Shown in pieces: positions 22,407 through 33,900 of a DNA stretch of 64,000 nt. The position numbers and the translations under genes were made by a program. This stretch comes from Colius striatus (Eukaryota > Chordata > Aves > Coliiformes > Coliidae). Within the stretch, counting starts at the first letter, position 1. Each line of letters begins with the position of its first letter. The notes under the pieces were generated by a model that had not been told where the DNA came from, ran no database searches, and worked only from the letters and a program-made list of their open reading frames with translations. The stretch is from the NCBI RefSeq assembly GCF_028858725.1, contig NC_084762.1:4287374-4351373 (forward strand). Reading direction: 5' to 3'.

Positions 22407-25400
22407 ATGCTGATGAGCCTGTTTCAATTCACCGTTAGAAGGTCAGTTTCCAGAGGTTTTTGTGGATTTAAGGCGGCTGCTTCGAAGGCGAGGGAGATCC
22501 GCTCGGGAATGGCTCGTCCCAGTTCAAGTAAGACGTTTGTTTGTTGCCTTTAGCACGGGTTTTTAAGCTAGGCTTGAAGTTCCGTAGAGTGTTTTGAGTA
22601 AGAAGGGACCGTAAATATCCGATCCCCATGGGCAGTGACACCAGACCAGGCTGCACCAAGCCCCATCCAGCCTACCCCCTGGACACTTCTCACCACCCTC
22701 CCAGGGAAGAGCTTCTTCCTCACCTCCAGTCTCAGTCTCCTCTCAGTGTGGAGACATTACCCCATGTCCCATCACTGTCGCTATAAAATGTTCCTTAGCT
22801 CTTTTGTTGGCTGCTTTAAGGACTGGAAAGCTGCTCTGAGGTATCCCCAGAGCCTTCTCCAGGCTGATCAACCCCAACTCTCTCAGCCTGTCCTCACAGG
22901 AGAGGTGCTGCAGCCCTCTCATCATCGTTGTGATCTCTGGACTCTCCTAACAGCTACCTGTCTAAAATGTTTAGATGAGTATGAAGTAGTTGGTTGGTTT
23001 TTGTTGTATATTTTTCCCAACCACTAAAATTTTTCATCTCTCTGTGTGTTCTATATAGCTCTAAATACCCTTGCACAGTTGCAACCAGTACAATGGCCTG
23101 ATTATATGTTTTTCTTACTTATAATTTATGCACATGCTATTTAATTCCATTTCCTATTCATAATCCTACTGCATAATAAAACTGACTTCTCATTCTTTGT
23201 ACAAGAGTTACGGAGAGCCTCAAGCATTTGTAACCACTCAGGAGCCAAGGTATTGGGTAACTCCAGGAGCCCTGTTTGTTCCAGTAGTGGTAAATGGCCT
23301 CTTTTTGTTTGTTTGGGGCTTTTTTGGTTTTTGTTTTTTCAGGATGAGCCTTAACTTGAAAACTGCACACAGAACTTCAGGGGTGTAATAGTCAAACCCC
23401 TGGCAGCTGGGTAGCCAAGGTGCACTTGGCTTTTTCTATTGTCGTGAGCATCAGCGTTTGGCTGCTGTCAGAGGCTGGAAACCAGACAAGGAGGACTTTT
23501 GCCCTGATCTTGACACATTCAAGTGCTTGTGAGATTTGGTTTACAACACTAGATGATGTGTTCTCTGCCCAGTTGCACAGCTCTTGTGCTGTGAGTTTTA
23601 GGACTAATGACTATCTCTCCTTATAAAAACTTACCTGCCTTTGGCTTAAAAAAAACCAGACCCACAAGGTAAGCTGTGACAATTAGAGTTGTCATGAGCA
23701 GCTGAAATTTCAGCTAGTGACCTGTCACTAGTGGCATGCTGTAGGACTCGGTACTGGGGCCAGTATTGTTAACATCTTCAGTAATGACACTGGGTGATGG
23801 GGAAGAGTGTAGTCTCAGCAAGCTTGCAGAGGACACAAAGCTGGAAGAAGTGGCTGGTATGCCCCAGGGTTGTGCTGCTGAAAATACAACCACAAGTGCC
23901 TGAGAAGGAACTGCATCTTCCTAAATTAACTTCATTTTTGAAGATGGCACTTTGTAATTAGTTTTTTCACCTCGGGCTCTTACTTTCCAGTTAGGAAGAA
24001 GCTCTTCATGGGTGGTGGTTACAACAGTTATGAGGTAGCAACTAGTGTGAGGTCTTGGTTTGAGGCTCTGTCTTTCAAATACCAAGTATTTTCAGTGTTT
24101 AGAGCATGTTGCCCTACTGAGACTGGAATCACAGAGAATACAGAAATTAAGCAGCATTTGGAATGAAAGTCAGTTCCATGGGTGTTTCTGGGTAGGTAAG
24201 TTTGCCAGCACTGTGTGTAGGGTGTGTTGTCTGGAAGTCCAGGCGCTGGAGCAGCTGTTTGGTTCTCCTGCCCACGCACAGGTATGGCTGACTTTCGGGA
24301 GGTGTTTGCCAAAGCGAAGCACATAGCCATCATCACGGGAGCTGGCGTCAGCGCTGAGAGCGGAGTCCCGACCTTCAGGGGGGCTGGAGGCTTGTGGAGA
24401 AAGTGGCAAGCCCAGGTACGTACCGGTGGGATGCCTCCCTGCAGCTAGGGGAGGGGGGAAGGCTCCAAAGGTCTGCCTTAAAGGGGGTGGAAGTGTTCCC
24501 ACAGTAGTGGCTCTGTGCAGCTGCAACTTCTCTGTCATTTGGTTTATCAGCTGAGGAAAACAATATGCTGTCCTTGTCTTCTTGCAGCCTCACAGCTTAG
24601 CTGTTGGCTCATCCTTTGGCACCCTCACCCTTTTGCTGCCTCACAGGGCTTCTCCTGTTTTAAACTATTCAAAACAACAAAGGACAGAACCAATGGTACT
24701 CATCAGTTGTTTTCTTTTAACCTTGGTTTCTCATAATACTCTTGATCGCTTTTTTGTCTGGGGCTACGGTTTCCCACAGTCTTTAGCTTTCCCATGAGGT
24801 CTTCCTCTTACTGGTGTGATCTTGCCAGTGTTGGGAGCCACTGGGGTGGGAGAGGAGGTGGAAGCAGCTGCTGGGGTTGGAGTGGTGCAGCAGCGAGCAG
24901 CAGAGGCTGAGTGTGATCTTGCACGGTGCTGCTGATGTTTCAAGTAACCCCTAAGTCATCAGGAACTGCTCCCCCAACCCCTGTGACGGCCTTTGCTTTC
25001 TTTATGGTGTTTAATGACAGCATTCATGAAAGGTAAAAGCCAAAAAGGGGTCAGAAAGAGGAATTTTTTCAAGGTGGTTTGAATCCAAAGATTGCTTTTC
25101 TTTCAACAACTATCAGTTCCAATAAAGCAGGGGTGTGTATAAATGCCTGGTCCTTCTGCAGCCAGAAGCTTGCAGTTTTATATCGATATATCAGTAAAAT
25201 TGTGCATTGAAGCATGACACTGAGGTCCTCTTCAGTCTGGCAGGAGGGTTGGACTAGATGATCTTTCGAGGTCCCTTCCACCCCTTCTGTGAGGCAAAAT
25301 GAGTGTGAAAATCAGAGCTTAGATTTTACTGGCACGTAAAAGACAAGCCGTTAGGCTCTGGTTTTGGCAATGGCTGTCATTTGGCTTATGTTACACTTTA

Positions 25401-28400
25401 AAGCAGAAAAGGCAATATATCCACACAAGGCTGTTTTATGGCTGCTGTGGAAGCTGAAATATCTTCCTTTGTGCTGTGCTAAACTCCTGACAGTTTGGTG
25501 TGGCAGCAGAGAATGAGGTCTGAGCATTCACTGTAAAGCCTCATGGCACACTGTGGATGTCTCTTTGTTATGTGATAAGATAGTTGGACATGTCATCCTT
25601 GCAGGGGCTATATGAATCACAGAATCTCAAGGGCTGAAAGGGACCTTGAAAGCCCATCCAGTGCAACTCCTCTGCCAGAGCAGGAACACCTAGAGTAGGT
25701 CACACTGGAACTCGTCCAGCTGGGTTTGAATGTCTCCAGAGAAGGAGCCTCCACAGCCCATCTGGGCAGCCCCTGCCAGGGCTCCCTCACCTCAACAGGG
25801 AACAAGTTTTTCCCTGTATTTCTTTGGAACCTCTTCTGTTGCAGCTTGTGCCTGTTGCCCCTTGTCCTATCACTGCCCATCACTGAGAACAGCCTGGCTC
25901 CATCCTCCTCACACCCACCCTTGATGTGTTTGTAAACATTAAATCATCTGCTGCTGATGATCACGTTAACGCTGGTGGCAGGATAAATGGCAGGTTTCAT
26001 CTGGGCTGGGGAATTTCCTTCCCTTTTGTTGGCAGAGGGGCTTGTTCTGTCTTTCCCAGGAGCTGGCCACTCCGGAGGCCTTCGCCCGAAACCCCTCTCG
26101 CGTGTGGGAGTTCTACCACTACCGCCGGGAGGTGATGCTGAGCAAACAGCCCAACCCAGCGCACGTCGCCATCGCCGAGTGCGAGCGGCGCCTGAGCAAG
26201 CAAGGGAGGAGCGTGGTGGTCATCACCCAGAACATTGATGAGCTGCACAGAAAGGCAGGCACAAAGCACCTCATAGAAATCCACGGTAAGGAGCAGTTTC
26301 CCTCTCTGCCACGGGCTTGGGGAGAGGGCAAAGAGAGAGCAGAAGGACTGGGAGTAAATAAATTTGTCTTCAAAGTAACTTGTGTGAAGTTATTTACAGT
26401 GTGGCCCTGCTCTCTTTTGGAAGCTCTTTTGGGTACTCCATAGCCTCTCTTTATTTCTGATCTTTCCTTTCTAATGGGTTCAGAGTGTACACAGGAACTG
26501 CCTCTCCCTTCTGTTCCCTCGGTTTTGCTTCAGATCCACTTGAACACGTGCTAACAGTGACATTTGGCTGATTTTGCTTACAAAAGGGTAAGAGAATGTA
26601 GGAGGCCTGCTGCTGCTGCAGGGCACTGGTGGTGCCACAGCAGGACTGCCATCAGTAAAATGTGCATTGGCAAGACTGGTCTCACCCTGATGCTTTCCCT
26701 CTGTCCTGTCATTCAAAGACCCATCCTTGGCTACACGAGGAAGAAGAGGCTGGAAAGGGATGTCGTTCCCTTCCCTTTCCTTTCTCTCCTAGGCCCAGCA
26801 GCACTCCCTCTCTCTTCCCTGCAGTTAGTGGCATCTCTGACTCCCACAAAGTGCCAGAGGAGCACAACGTGGGTGCAGTGTGTGAGGCTCCATGTGGCTT
26901 TGGGATCTGAGGAATTACACAGGTGTGGGGAGAAGGAAGGTGGGGAGGCCCTTCTCCATCCTTTGCCCCTGCTCCTCTTTGCTCCTGCTACAGAGTGGAA
27001 GCCTCCCAGCACAAAGTCCCACCCTTGGGCCTCCAGCAGTTTTCAACTTCAGGATCAGGAAAGGCTGAAATGGTATTTCCCACTGCAACCCCACAGGAAA
27101 CTTTCACAGTTGGGTTTTTTTTTGCAGTTGTGGATCCAAGGACATAAAGTCTTGGGTATTAGTTTCATAGAATCACAGAATGGTAGGTGTTGGAAGGGAC
27201 CTTTAGAGATCATCCAGTCCAAAACCCTGCCAAAGCAGGTCCCATCTAGATCAGGTCACACAGGAACATGTCCAGGCGAGTCTTGAAGACCTCCAGGGAA
27301 GGAGACTCCACAACCAACCTCTCTGGGCAGCTGTTTAATGTTGCTTATTCTTTACAAAAGAGACAATTTAATACTTGGTAATGTTACACATCTCTACAGC
27401 ATGTTATTAGCGCTCCAGTAGCTGGGAAGTTGGGCATAAAGCAAGGTAAAGACTTCACAGCCAAGGGAAGGCTGTCAGGGTTCAGGGTGATGGCTTGCTT
27501 GTACAGCCATGCCCCACAGCAAGCGCTTGATCCCCTGATGTTCTCTCTTTGTGTGTTTCAGGTAGCTTGTTTAAAACTCGGTGCACCAACTGCGGGAACA
27601 TCGCTGCAAATTACAAGAGTCCGATATGCCCCGCGCTGGCCGGGAAAGGGTAAGGCATCTGCCCCGTCAGCTCGGGGCTTAATGCTTCCTCTGCTGTGTT
27701 CTTCTGAAAAGGGACCATTTTAAGAGTGTACAGGAGTTTCAGCCAACCACTCCATTTTCCTTTAGTAGTATTTAATGCTTAAATCACAGAACCACAAAGT
27801 TGTTTCATCTGGAAAAGACCTTTAAGCTCATTGAGCCCAACTGTTCTCCCAACACTGCCACAGCCACCACTAACCCATGTCCCTCAGCACCACAGCTGTG
27901 TGGCTTTGGGATCCCTCCCAGGATGGGGACTCCCCCATGGCCCTGGGCAGCCTGAGACAGGGCTTGACAGCCCTTTTAGGGGCTCACTGCTCTGGTCCTG
28001 CTGGTCACACCATTTCTGACACAGGTCAGGATGCCTCTGGCCTTCTTGGCCACCTGGGCACACAGCTGGTTCATGTCCAGCCAGCTTGGATCGTTCTGCA
28101 TGTCTTGAGCACCTAGTAGCTTTTGTTCTTCAACCCATCATTAGGATTCTCATGATCACAGGGCTCAAAACACAGATGTGTGAAACAATCAGGAGAGAAG
28201 CATCAGGATTTCTGCACCTGAAGAAGTTCAGTCTCTTTGTTCTAGTCATCCTCACTCTCTATTAAAAGACCCCGGGGAGGGAGGAGACAGGACAGGCATA
28301 TGCTCATGGATTTTTAGGGTGGTTGTTTTTCCCCATTTGCATTTCACCAGATCTTTTGATAGCTACAGAAATATTTATTGTGCCTTCCACAGACTTTGAC

Positions 28401-30286
28401 CAGCTTCTGTCCGTTGCTTTTCTCTGGAGTAATGCCTGGAGAAATGCCTGTGGTATTTTAGGGCTGCAGTAGGTGTTGAAGCTGGCAGAAGTTGCAAAGA
28501 TTCCTTGATTGAGGAGCATGCTTTAGAGAACACAAAGGGGGTTTTACTAATGTCTAAAGTGATTGAAAACATTTCCATTTTGTAACCTCAGAGCTCCAGA
28601 TCCTGACACAGAAGAGGCCACAATTCCAGTGGAAGACCTTCCTCAGTACGTACAGACCGCTTCGGGTTTTGCTGTTCCCTCTTCACGCTCTGTGCATCTC
28701 AAAGCCTTACATTACTGCTCAGGTGGCTTTGGAAGGACACAGGGACATTCTGCAGGAGCAGAAGGTGTGGGACAGCACAGCCCCAGAGAAGAGAATGTGA
28801 AGTCAGAGGGGACAGCAGGAGTGTGCACTAGAAGCTTACTGTGATGCCAAAGGGATGGCATGTTTGTGTTAGTTGAGTGTCAAGCTGCAATGTGCCTGAA
28901 TTTGTAGTAAGTGGGGTAGCAGAGTGAGAAACTAAGAGCTACACAGTAAACCTTTGGTTACTTTGCAGGTGCTGCTCACTGTTAGTCAGCTTGCAGCACT
29001 ATGTGGGGTAGGGCCACCAGACCAAGGTGCTTTCTGTAACAGCTGAAGCTTTCCCTGAACTAGTTGCAGATGATTTGTCATGTGGTTCCTAAGGAAAAAG
29101 GGCTAACAGGATGCTGCTTCCAGTGTGCTGTGGGGAGGGCTGTGAAGGAGAAGGGCAGAGGAGATGTGCCTGAGTGAGAACGAGAGCTGCTTTGCTGCTG
29201 GAACTGTCCTTGGCAGTGGTGTGAGCACAGTCCCTTTGTGATCTTTAAACAGGTGTGAGGAGGACGGCTGCAACGGGCTCCTCCGGCCCCACGTCGTGTG
29301 GTTTGGGGAAGCCCTGGATCCCAACGTGCTCACAGAGGTTGAGAAGGAGCTTGACATTTGTGACCTTTGCTTGGTGGTGAGTGACACTTGTGTTCTGTAG
29401 CCCCCCTCACTGCACAGCCACGCTGTAAAGAGATGCATCTGTGCTTCCCCGAGGGAACTAAAAGCCCCTGAGGGACTCTGGTGTCAAACATAAAGCTTTT
29501 TTGAAAAGGCCCATGTAGTGCTGAGAAGTTCAGAGGCTTGGCATGTGTTTGTCTTGCCTGGCTGACATCTGCAGTCTACAGTTAGTCTATGCAGATGTAG
29601 TGGTTTTGCACCGCCAGTGTCCTGAGAAGGGTTCTTAGCTCATGGGTTGGGTTGGCTTTGTCTGTTTGGCTCCTGGCCTGCTCCACTGTTGCTTTTTGTC
29701 GCCGTCCCTGCAGGTTGGCACCTCCTCCGTGGTGTACCCCGCCGCTATGTTTGCCCCTCAGGTATCTGCCAGAGGAGTGCCAGTTGCAGAGTTCAACATG
29801 GAAACTACTCCTGCTACCAACAGATTCAGGTAAAGCTGTTCAGTTTTAAACTGGTGACCCCTAGTCCCCTCCCCTCTTCTCTTTTGCACGGGGCTGCTAC
29901 AATGCCTGCAATCTTTCACGCAAACATCATCTAGTCTCCTCCCCCAATGCTTAAGAAGCGTTTTGTTCTAATAAGTAATAAGAAAAGACCTGCTTTGGCA
30001 GGGGAGGTCTAGATGATCTCTAAAGGTCCCTTCCAACCCCTACCACTCTGTGATTCCAAGATGATCGTTTGTGGGTGGAATTAACAGACGCTGAAGACAG
30101 GACTGTCCTCATCGAAGTGTGACGCTGAAGTCTGTCCTTGGGTCTCAAAGCCGGAGCGGCACCGAGACCCACGGTACCGCCCGGCCCCTCACCGCGTTGC
30201 TTCCTTACAGGTTTCACTTCCAGGGCCCCTGCGGGACCACTCTGCCGCCGGCGCTGGCCCGACACCACACCGAGATCATCTCCTGA
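22407..30286 (+). CDS. SIRT5: SIRT5, mitochondrial NAD-dependent lysine desuccinylase/demalonylase (complete, 8 coding exons, 312 residues)
   Basis: SIRT5 removes succinyl, malonyl and glutaryl groups from lysines, mainly in mitochondria. Exons: 22407-22527, 24282-24415, 26060-26285, 27562-27649, 28592-28645, 29253-29376, 29714-29829, 30211-30286; 939 nt, TGA at 30284-30286. Residues 1-40 are Arg-rich with no acidic residue before E30, fitting a mitochondrial presequence. The NAD site [15 protein letters not shown] starts near residue 60. Y104 and R107 (in EFYHYRREV) match human Y102 and R105, which select acidic acyl groups. QNIDELH is followed by catalytic H160. The zinc ligands C168, C171, C209 and C214 are present. 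[14 protein letters not shown] and the C-terminus match the family. Human SIRT5 has 310 residues. The start could be 22407 or 22413 (both ATG in frame); the first was chosen. Introns hold many CR1 fragments. Confidence 0.97.
22600..22960 (-). mobile_element. CR1 3' fragment, SIRT5 intron 1
   Basis: Antisense CR1 sequence with degraded 3' end (gaagggaccgtaaatatccg) and the block tctctcagcctgtcctcaca. Antisense to SIRT5, shortly after exon 1. Confidence 0.85.
23715..23875 (+). mobile_element. CR1 internal (RT) fragment, SIRT5 intron 1
   Basis: Recognised by ctcggtactggggccagt and ctcagcaagcttgcagagga, from the CR1 RT region around the [11 protein letters not shown] motif onward. No 3' end is attached. 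Confidence 0.8.
25235..25292 (+). mobile_element. Very short CR1 3' end, SIRT5 intron 2
   Basis: agggttggactagatgatct followed by cgaggtcccttccacccc is the last 60 bp or so of a CR1 element in sense orientation. Confidence 0.85.
25614..25935 (-). mobile_element. CR1 3' fragment, SIRT5 intron 2
   Basis: Antisense CR1 from atcacagaatctcaagggct through gaaggagcctccacagccc to the block near agaacagcctggctccatcc. Confidence 0.92.
27164..27335 (-). mobile_element. CR1 3' fragment, SIRT5 intron 3
   Basis: Starts tcatagaatcacagaatgg, with ttggaagggacctttagaga and acaggaacatgtccaggcg; antisense to SIRT5. It belongs to the same subfamily as the copies at 9177 and 60073. Confidence 0.93.
27785..28100 (-). 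mobile_element. CR1 3' fragment with internal deletion, SIRT5 intron 4
   Basis: Antisense CR1 starting aatcacagaaccacaaagt and running through cccatgtccctcagcacc. It then jumps to a more 5' CR1 block (gatgcctctggccttcttgg), so a middle part is missing. Confidence 0.88.
29989..30058 (+). mobile_element. Short CR1 3' end, SIRT5 intron 7
   Basis: agatgatctctaaaggtccc then ttccaacccctaccactctg, the terminal 70 bp of a CR1, sense to SIRT5. Confidence 0.88.
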
Positions 30287-30310
30287 GCACCTGCGTGCCG
30301 GCGCCGGGAT

Positions 30311-30341
30311 GTGCGTGCGTGTGTGTGTGTGTGTGTGTGTG
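30311..30341. repeat. (GT)n microsatellite in SIRT5 3' UTR
   Basis: A GT run, slightly interrupted by GC at its left end, lies 25 bp after the SIRT5 stop. A second impure GT/GC run follows at about 30360-30380. The alternating purine-pyrimidine sequence is prone to length change and Z-DNA. Confidence 0.9.
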
Positions 30342-30396
30342 CAGATGCGAGGCGGCGCGTCTGTGTGTGCGTGCGTGTGTCCCCGTGTCCCCCCGC

Positions 30397-30402
30397 AATA
30401 AA
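30397..30402 (+). terminator. SIRT5 polyadenylation signal AATAAA
   Basis: A canonical AATAAA lies 111 bp after the SIRT5 stop, followed by a GT-rich stretch that suits cleavage-factor binding. It gives SIRT5 a short 3' UTR that ends roughly 120 bp before the NOL7 start codon. Confidence 0.8.
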
Positions 30403-30900
30403 CATGCTGCTGGCGCCCGGCTCCGTCTGTCTGCGTCTGTGCGGGGGGAGGCGGCCAGCACCGGGCGGTCACGCCGGGCCCGGGGCGGTGTGCGGCGGAA
30501 AGCGGGTGTCCTTCCGGGTCGGGAGGCGGGACGTGGCGGGCCCATGGCGCGGCGGCGGCAGCGTGTGGCCGCGGCGCTCGGGACGCCCGTCTCCTCCTCG
30601 GAGGATGAGGATGAGGCGGCCCCGGAGGAGGTGGCGTTCGGCGTGGCGAAGGAGGCGGCCGAGACCGAGCGGAAGCTCGCGGGAGAGGCGGCCCGCAGGT
30701 ACGGACATTCCCCCCCCCAGCCGCTTCCCTCGGAGCGCGTCCGGGCGTCCGCACACATCCCCCTCCCGCGCCCCGGGGCCGCGCTGACCGCGCCTCCTCC
30801 CCGCAGGCACCGGGAGCTGCTGAAGGAGAAGCGGCGGCGGCGCCAGGAGCTCTTCACGGAGCAGAAGGTACGGCCACTGCCCCCGCCGCGCCGCTGACTC
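30403..30900 (+). promoter_or_regulatory. CpG island over the NOL7 promoter and first exons
   Basis: CpG-dense sequence covers the short gap between the SIRT5 poly(A) signal and the NOL7 ATG, then NOL7 exons 1 and 2. The space for a promoter between the two genes is under 150 bp, so NOL7 transcription must start in or right after the SIRT5 terminal exon. No TATA box was seen. Confidence 0.65.
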
Positions 30901-33900
30901 CCCTCTCACTGCCCGCTGACTGCCCTCTCGCTGCCCGCTGACTCCCCTCTCACTGCCCTCTCACTCCCCTCTCACTGCCCTCTCACTCCCCTCTCGCTGC
31001 CCGCTGACTGCCCTCTCGCTGCCCGCTGACTGCCCTCTCGCTGCCCGCTGACTCCCCTCTCACTGCCCGCTGACTCCCCTCTCACTGCCCTCTCACTCCC
31101 CTCTCGCTGCCCGCTGACTCCCCTCTCACTGCCTGCTGACTCCCCTCTCACTGCCCGCTGACTCCCCTCTCACTGCCCTCTCACTCCCCTCTCGCTGCCC
31201 GCTGACTCCCCTCTCACTGCCTGCTGACTCCCCTCTCACTGCCCTCTCACTGCCCACTGACTCCCCTCTCACTCCCCTCTCACTCCCCTCTGACGCCCCT
31301 CTCACTCCCCTCTCGCTGCCCTCTGACTCCCCTCTCCCTGCCCGCCGACTCCCTGCTGACTCCCCTCTCACTCCCCACTGACTCCCCACTGGCTCCCCGC
31401 TGACTCCCCTGTCGCTCCCCTCTGGCAGAAACGGAAGCTGCTCCCCGAGGCGGTGCTGCAGGAGCTGGCGGCCGCGCCCCCCGCACGGTGAGGGGGCCAT
31501 GGGGGCGGGCGGAGGTGGGGGGTGTCGGTGAGAAGCGGCTGCCGCGGACAGTCCCTCACTGCACAGCGATCAGCAGCTTTGGAGCCAGCGAAGGCAGCGC
31601 GCACCGGAGAGTAACGCATTGCCTTCTCCTTACCCCCAGAGCCGACGGGCAGGCAGCCGCAGCTAAGCCAGGTAGGCAGAGCTCTTCTCCAGACCCCGCG
31701 TTTCACTTCTGTCTCTGCTGTAGACACCTGTGGGAAGGCTGAAACTGGAACGGGTGGGACGGGTCGTCTGGCAGTTGCCAAGGGAAGATATCTGAGGGGA
31801 AAAAGAAATCTGAAGTTGCTGTTAATCAGATTCCTGCACCTCTTCCAAAAGTTGTTTGCTGGACACTGATCTCAGTTAAACCAAGCTGAGCTGTTCAAGG
31901 AAATGATGGGTTGGTGTTATAGAAAAGCAAAGAGGGCATTTGCTTAAGTGATAAAGGCTGTTCATGGATGGAGTTGTTAATTTCCTTGATACCTGTTGTA
32001 CTAAGAGAACGGGAGAAGTGCCTGAGGACTGGAGGAAAGCAAATGTCACTCCAGTCCTCAGAAAGGCTAGGAAGGAGGAGCTGGGTAACTACCACCCAGT
32101 CAGCCTCACCTCCATCCCTGGAAAGGTGATGGAAGGACTTATCCTGGGTGCTGTCTCCAGGCATTTAAAGGACAAGAGGGTCCTTGGGAGCAGTCAACAT
32201 GGCTTTACCAAGGGGAAGTCATGTTTGACCAACCTGATGGCCTTTTATGAAGGTGCAGCCAGCCGGACTGATGGTGGTAGTGCTGTGGATGTGGTTTATC
32301 TGGATTTCAGTAAAGCATTTGACACTGTCCCACAGTATCGTGGCAGCAAAACTGAGACAGTGTGGGCTGGATGATCAGGTAGTGTGGTGGATTGTGAACT
32401 GGTTGAAGGGAAAAAGGTAGAGTTGTGATCAATGTGGCAGGGTCTAGTTGGAAGCCTGTATCTAGTGGAGTCCCTCAGGGGTCGGTGCTGGGACTGGTAC
32501 TGTTCCATTTATTCATTCAAAGAAACACAAGGAAAAACTTCTTCAGTGTGAGTGTGATGAAGCACTGGCAGGGGCTGCCCAGAGGGGCTGTGGAGTCTCC
32601 TTCTCTGGGGACATTCCTGTGAGTTCCCGTGTGACCTGCTCTAGGTGTCCTGCTCTGGCAGGGGGGTTGCACTGGATGGGCTTTGAGGTCCCTTCCTGTA
32701 ATTCTGTGACTTAATAGAATCTGGAAAGAATTAGGTAACTTTTTCACATTCTGAGCTGGAAAATCAAGGCTTTAGAGCATTCATGGCTGCTCTTTTGTAG
32801 CCCTCTTCAGCTGGACTTTGAAGGACTACAAAAAAAGTGTGTTTTTAGCATTTCTCTCATCTCTGCCTTATGTAGTCGTATAGCTGGGTTACCTTGGATA
32901 ATTCTGTAGCTGGCTTTTGGATAATTCTGTAGCTGGATGCTGTAACTGCTACTTTTATTATTATTGTTTTAAAACAATCTGTTGCCATAAACAAGAAGAG
33001 GGCTCAGTCTCCACAGCACTTCTGTAGGGGCTGGCCCCCCCTTTGCCTGTTCCTCACGGCTGTTGTGTTAATGAATTAATGTCCTGTGATGAATCTCCTT
33101 GTGTCACTGATGCCAAGGAAGGGGAAAACTGACTGAGTGGTACCCTGAGTGTCTCCTGGGGCGGGTTGTTGACTTCCCTGTCGCTGCCCTTCTGTGAGGG
33201 ATCTCCCTAGTGCCCAAGGCTTGTTGGAGTTAACCCAAGCCACCTTCTTTTTCACAGCCTGCTCGTGTTGTTGCTGTTGCTCTGTCATTTACAATTAGTT
33301 ACTGATTCATAACGTTAGAGGAGTTGTGGGGCTTTGTTTGTTCTCTCCCCAATTTCCTTCAGGTAAAGGCTGTGGAGCTGGGGCTGTGAAGCAGAAACAG
33401 GGCTCAGCCCAGAGGCTGGTGAAGAAGGACAAGGGCAGAAAGGGCAGCAGGTAGGTCCCATGTAACTGGGCACACTGTTGTGGGCCTGACTGGTGAGTCC
33501 CCAATTCCTGCAGCTCAGCTTTTCCCTTTTCCTGCCCTTTCTTCGTCACTCATGTCCCCACAGGGGCGCTGTGCTGGCTCTGGTAGCACCAGCTCAGGCC
33601 GCCAGGCAGCTGCTGGGAGCACGCAGCGCCCTGTGATGACGGCTCCAGAGCTTTGGGCCCATGGTTTGGCTTTCACTGCTGCTCCAAAGCTCGGCTGAGC
33701 ATCGGCACCCAGCACCCGCCGCTGCCAGCAGCAGCGCTGACCCCTGGGGCCTGTGCCTGCATCACAGGCCTGTCCCTCTCTCTCTCTTTAACCAGGGCCA
33801 AAGGGAACTACGCTGCAGTGCGCTTAAAGGACCAGAATGTAACAGCCCTCCACCAACAGCTGGCCAAGGACTTCTTAAACACACAGCTCTACGGCCCAGA

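Noticed and set aside
26564-27286. 240-residue open frame on the + strand
   Set aside because: It sits in SIRT5 intron 3 and runs into an antisense CR1 3' end. It has no splice-linked continuation or known motif.
30020-30754. 244-residue open frame on the - strand
   Set aside because: It lies across SIRT5's last exon, a GT repeat and the NOL7 CpG island; Pro/Arg/His-rich composition comes from GC-rich antisense sequence and no family is recognisable.
31126-31500. Ser-Glu-Arg-Gly repeat protein on the - strand
   Set aside because: It is only the translation of the 11-bp minisatellite in NOL7 intron 2.
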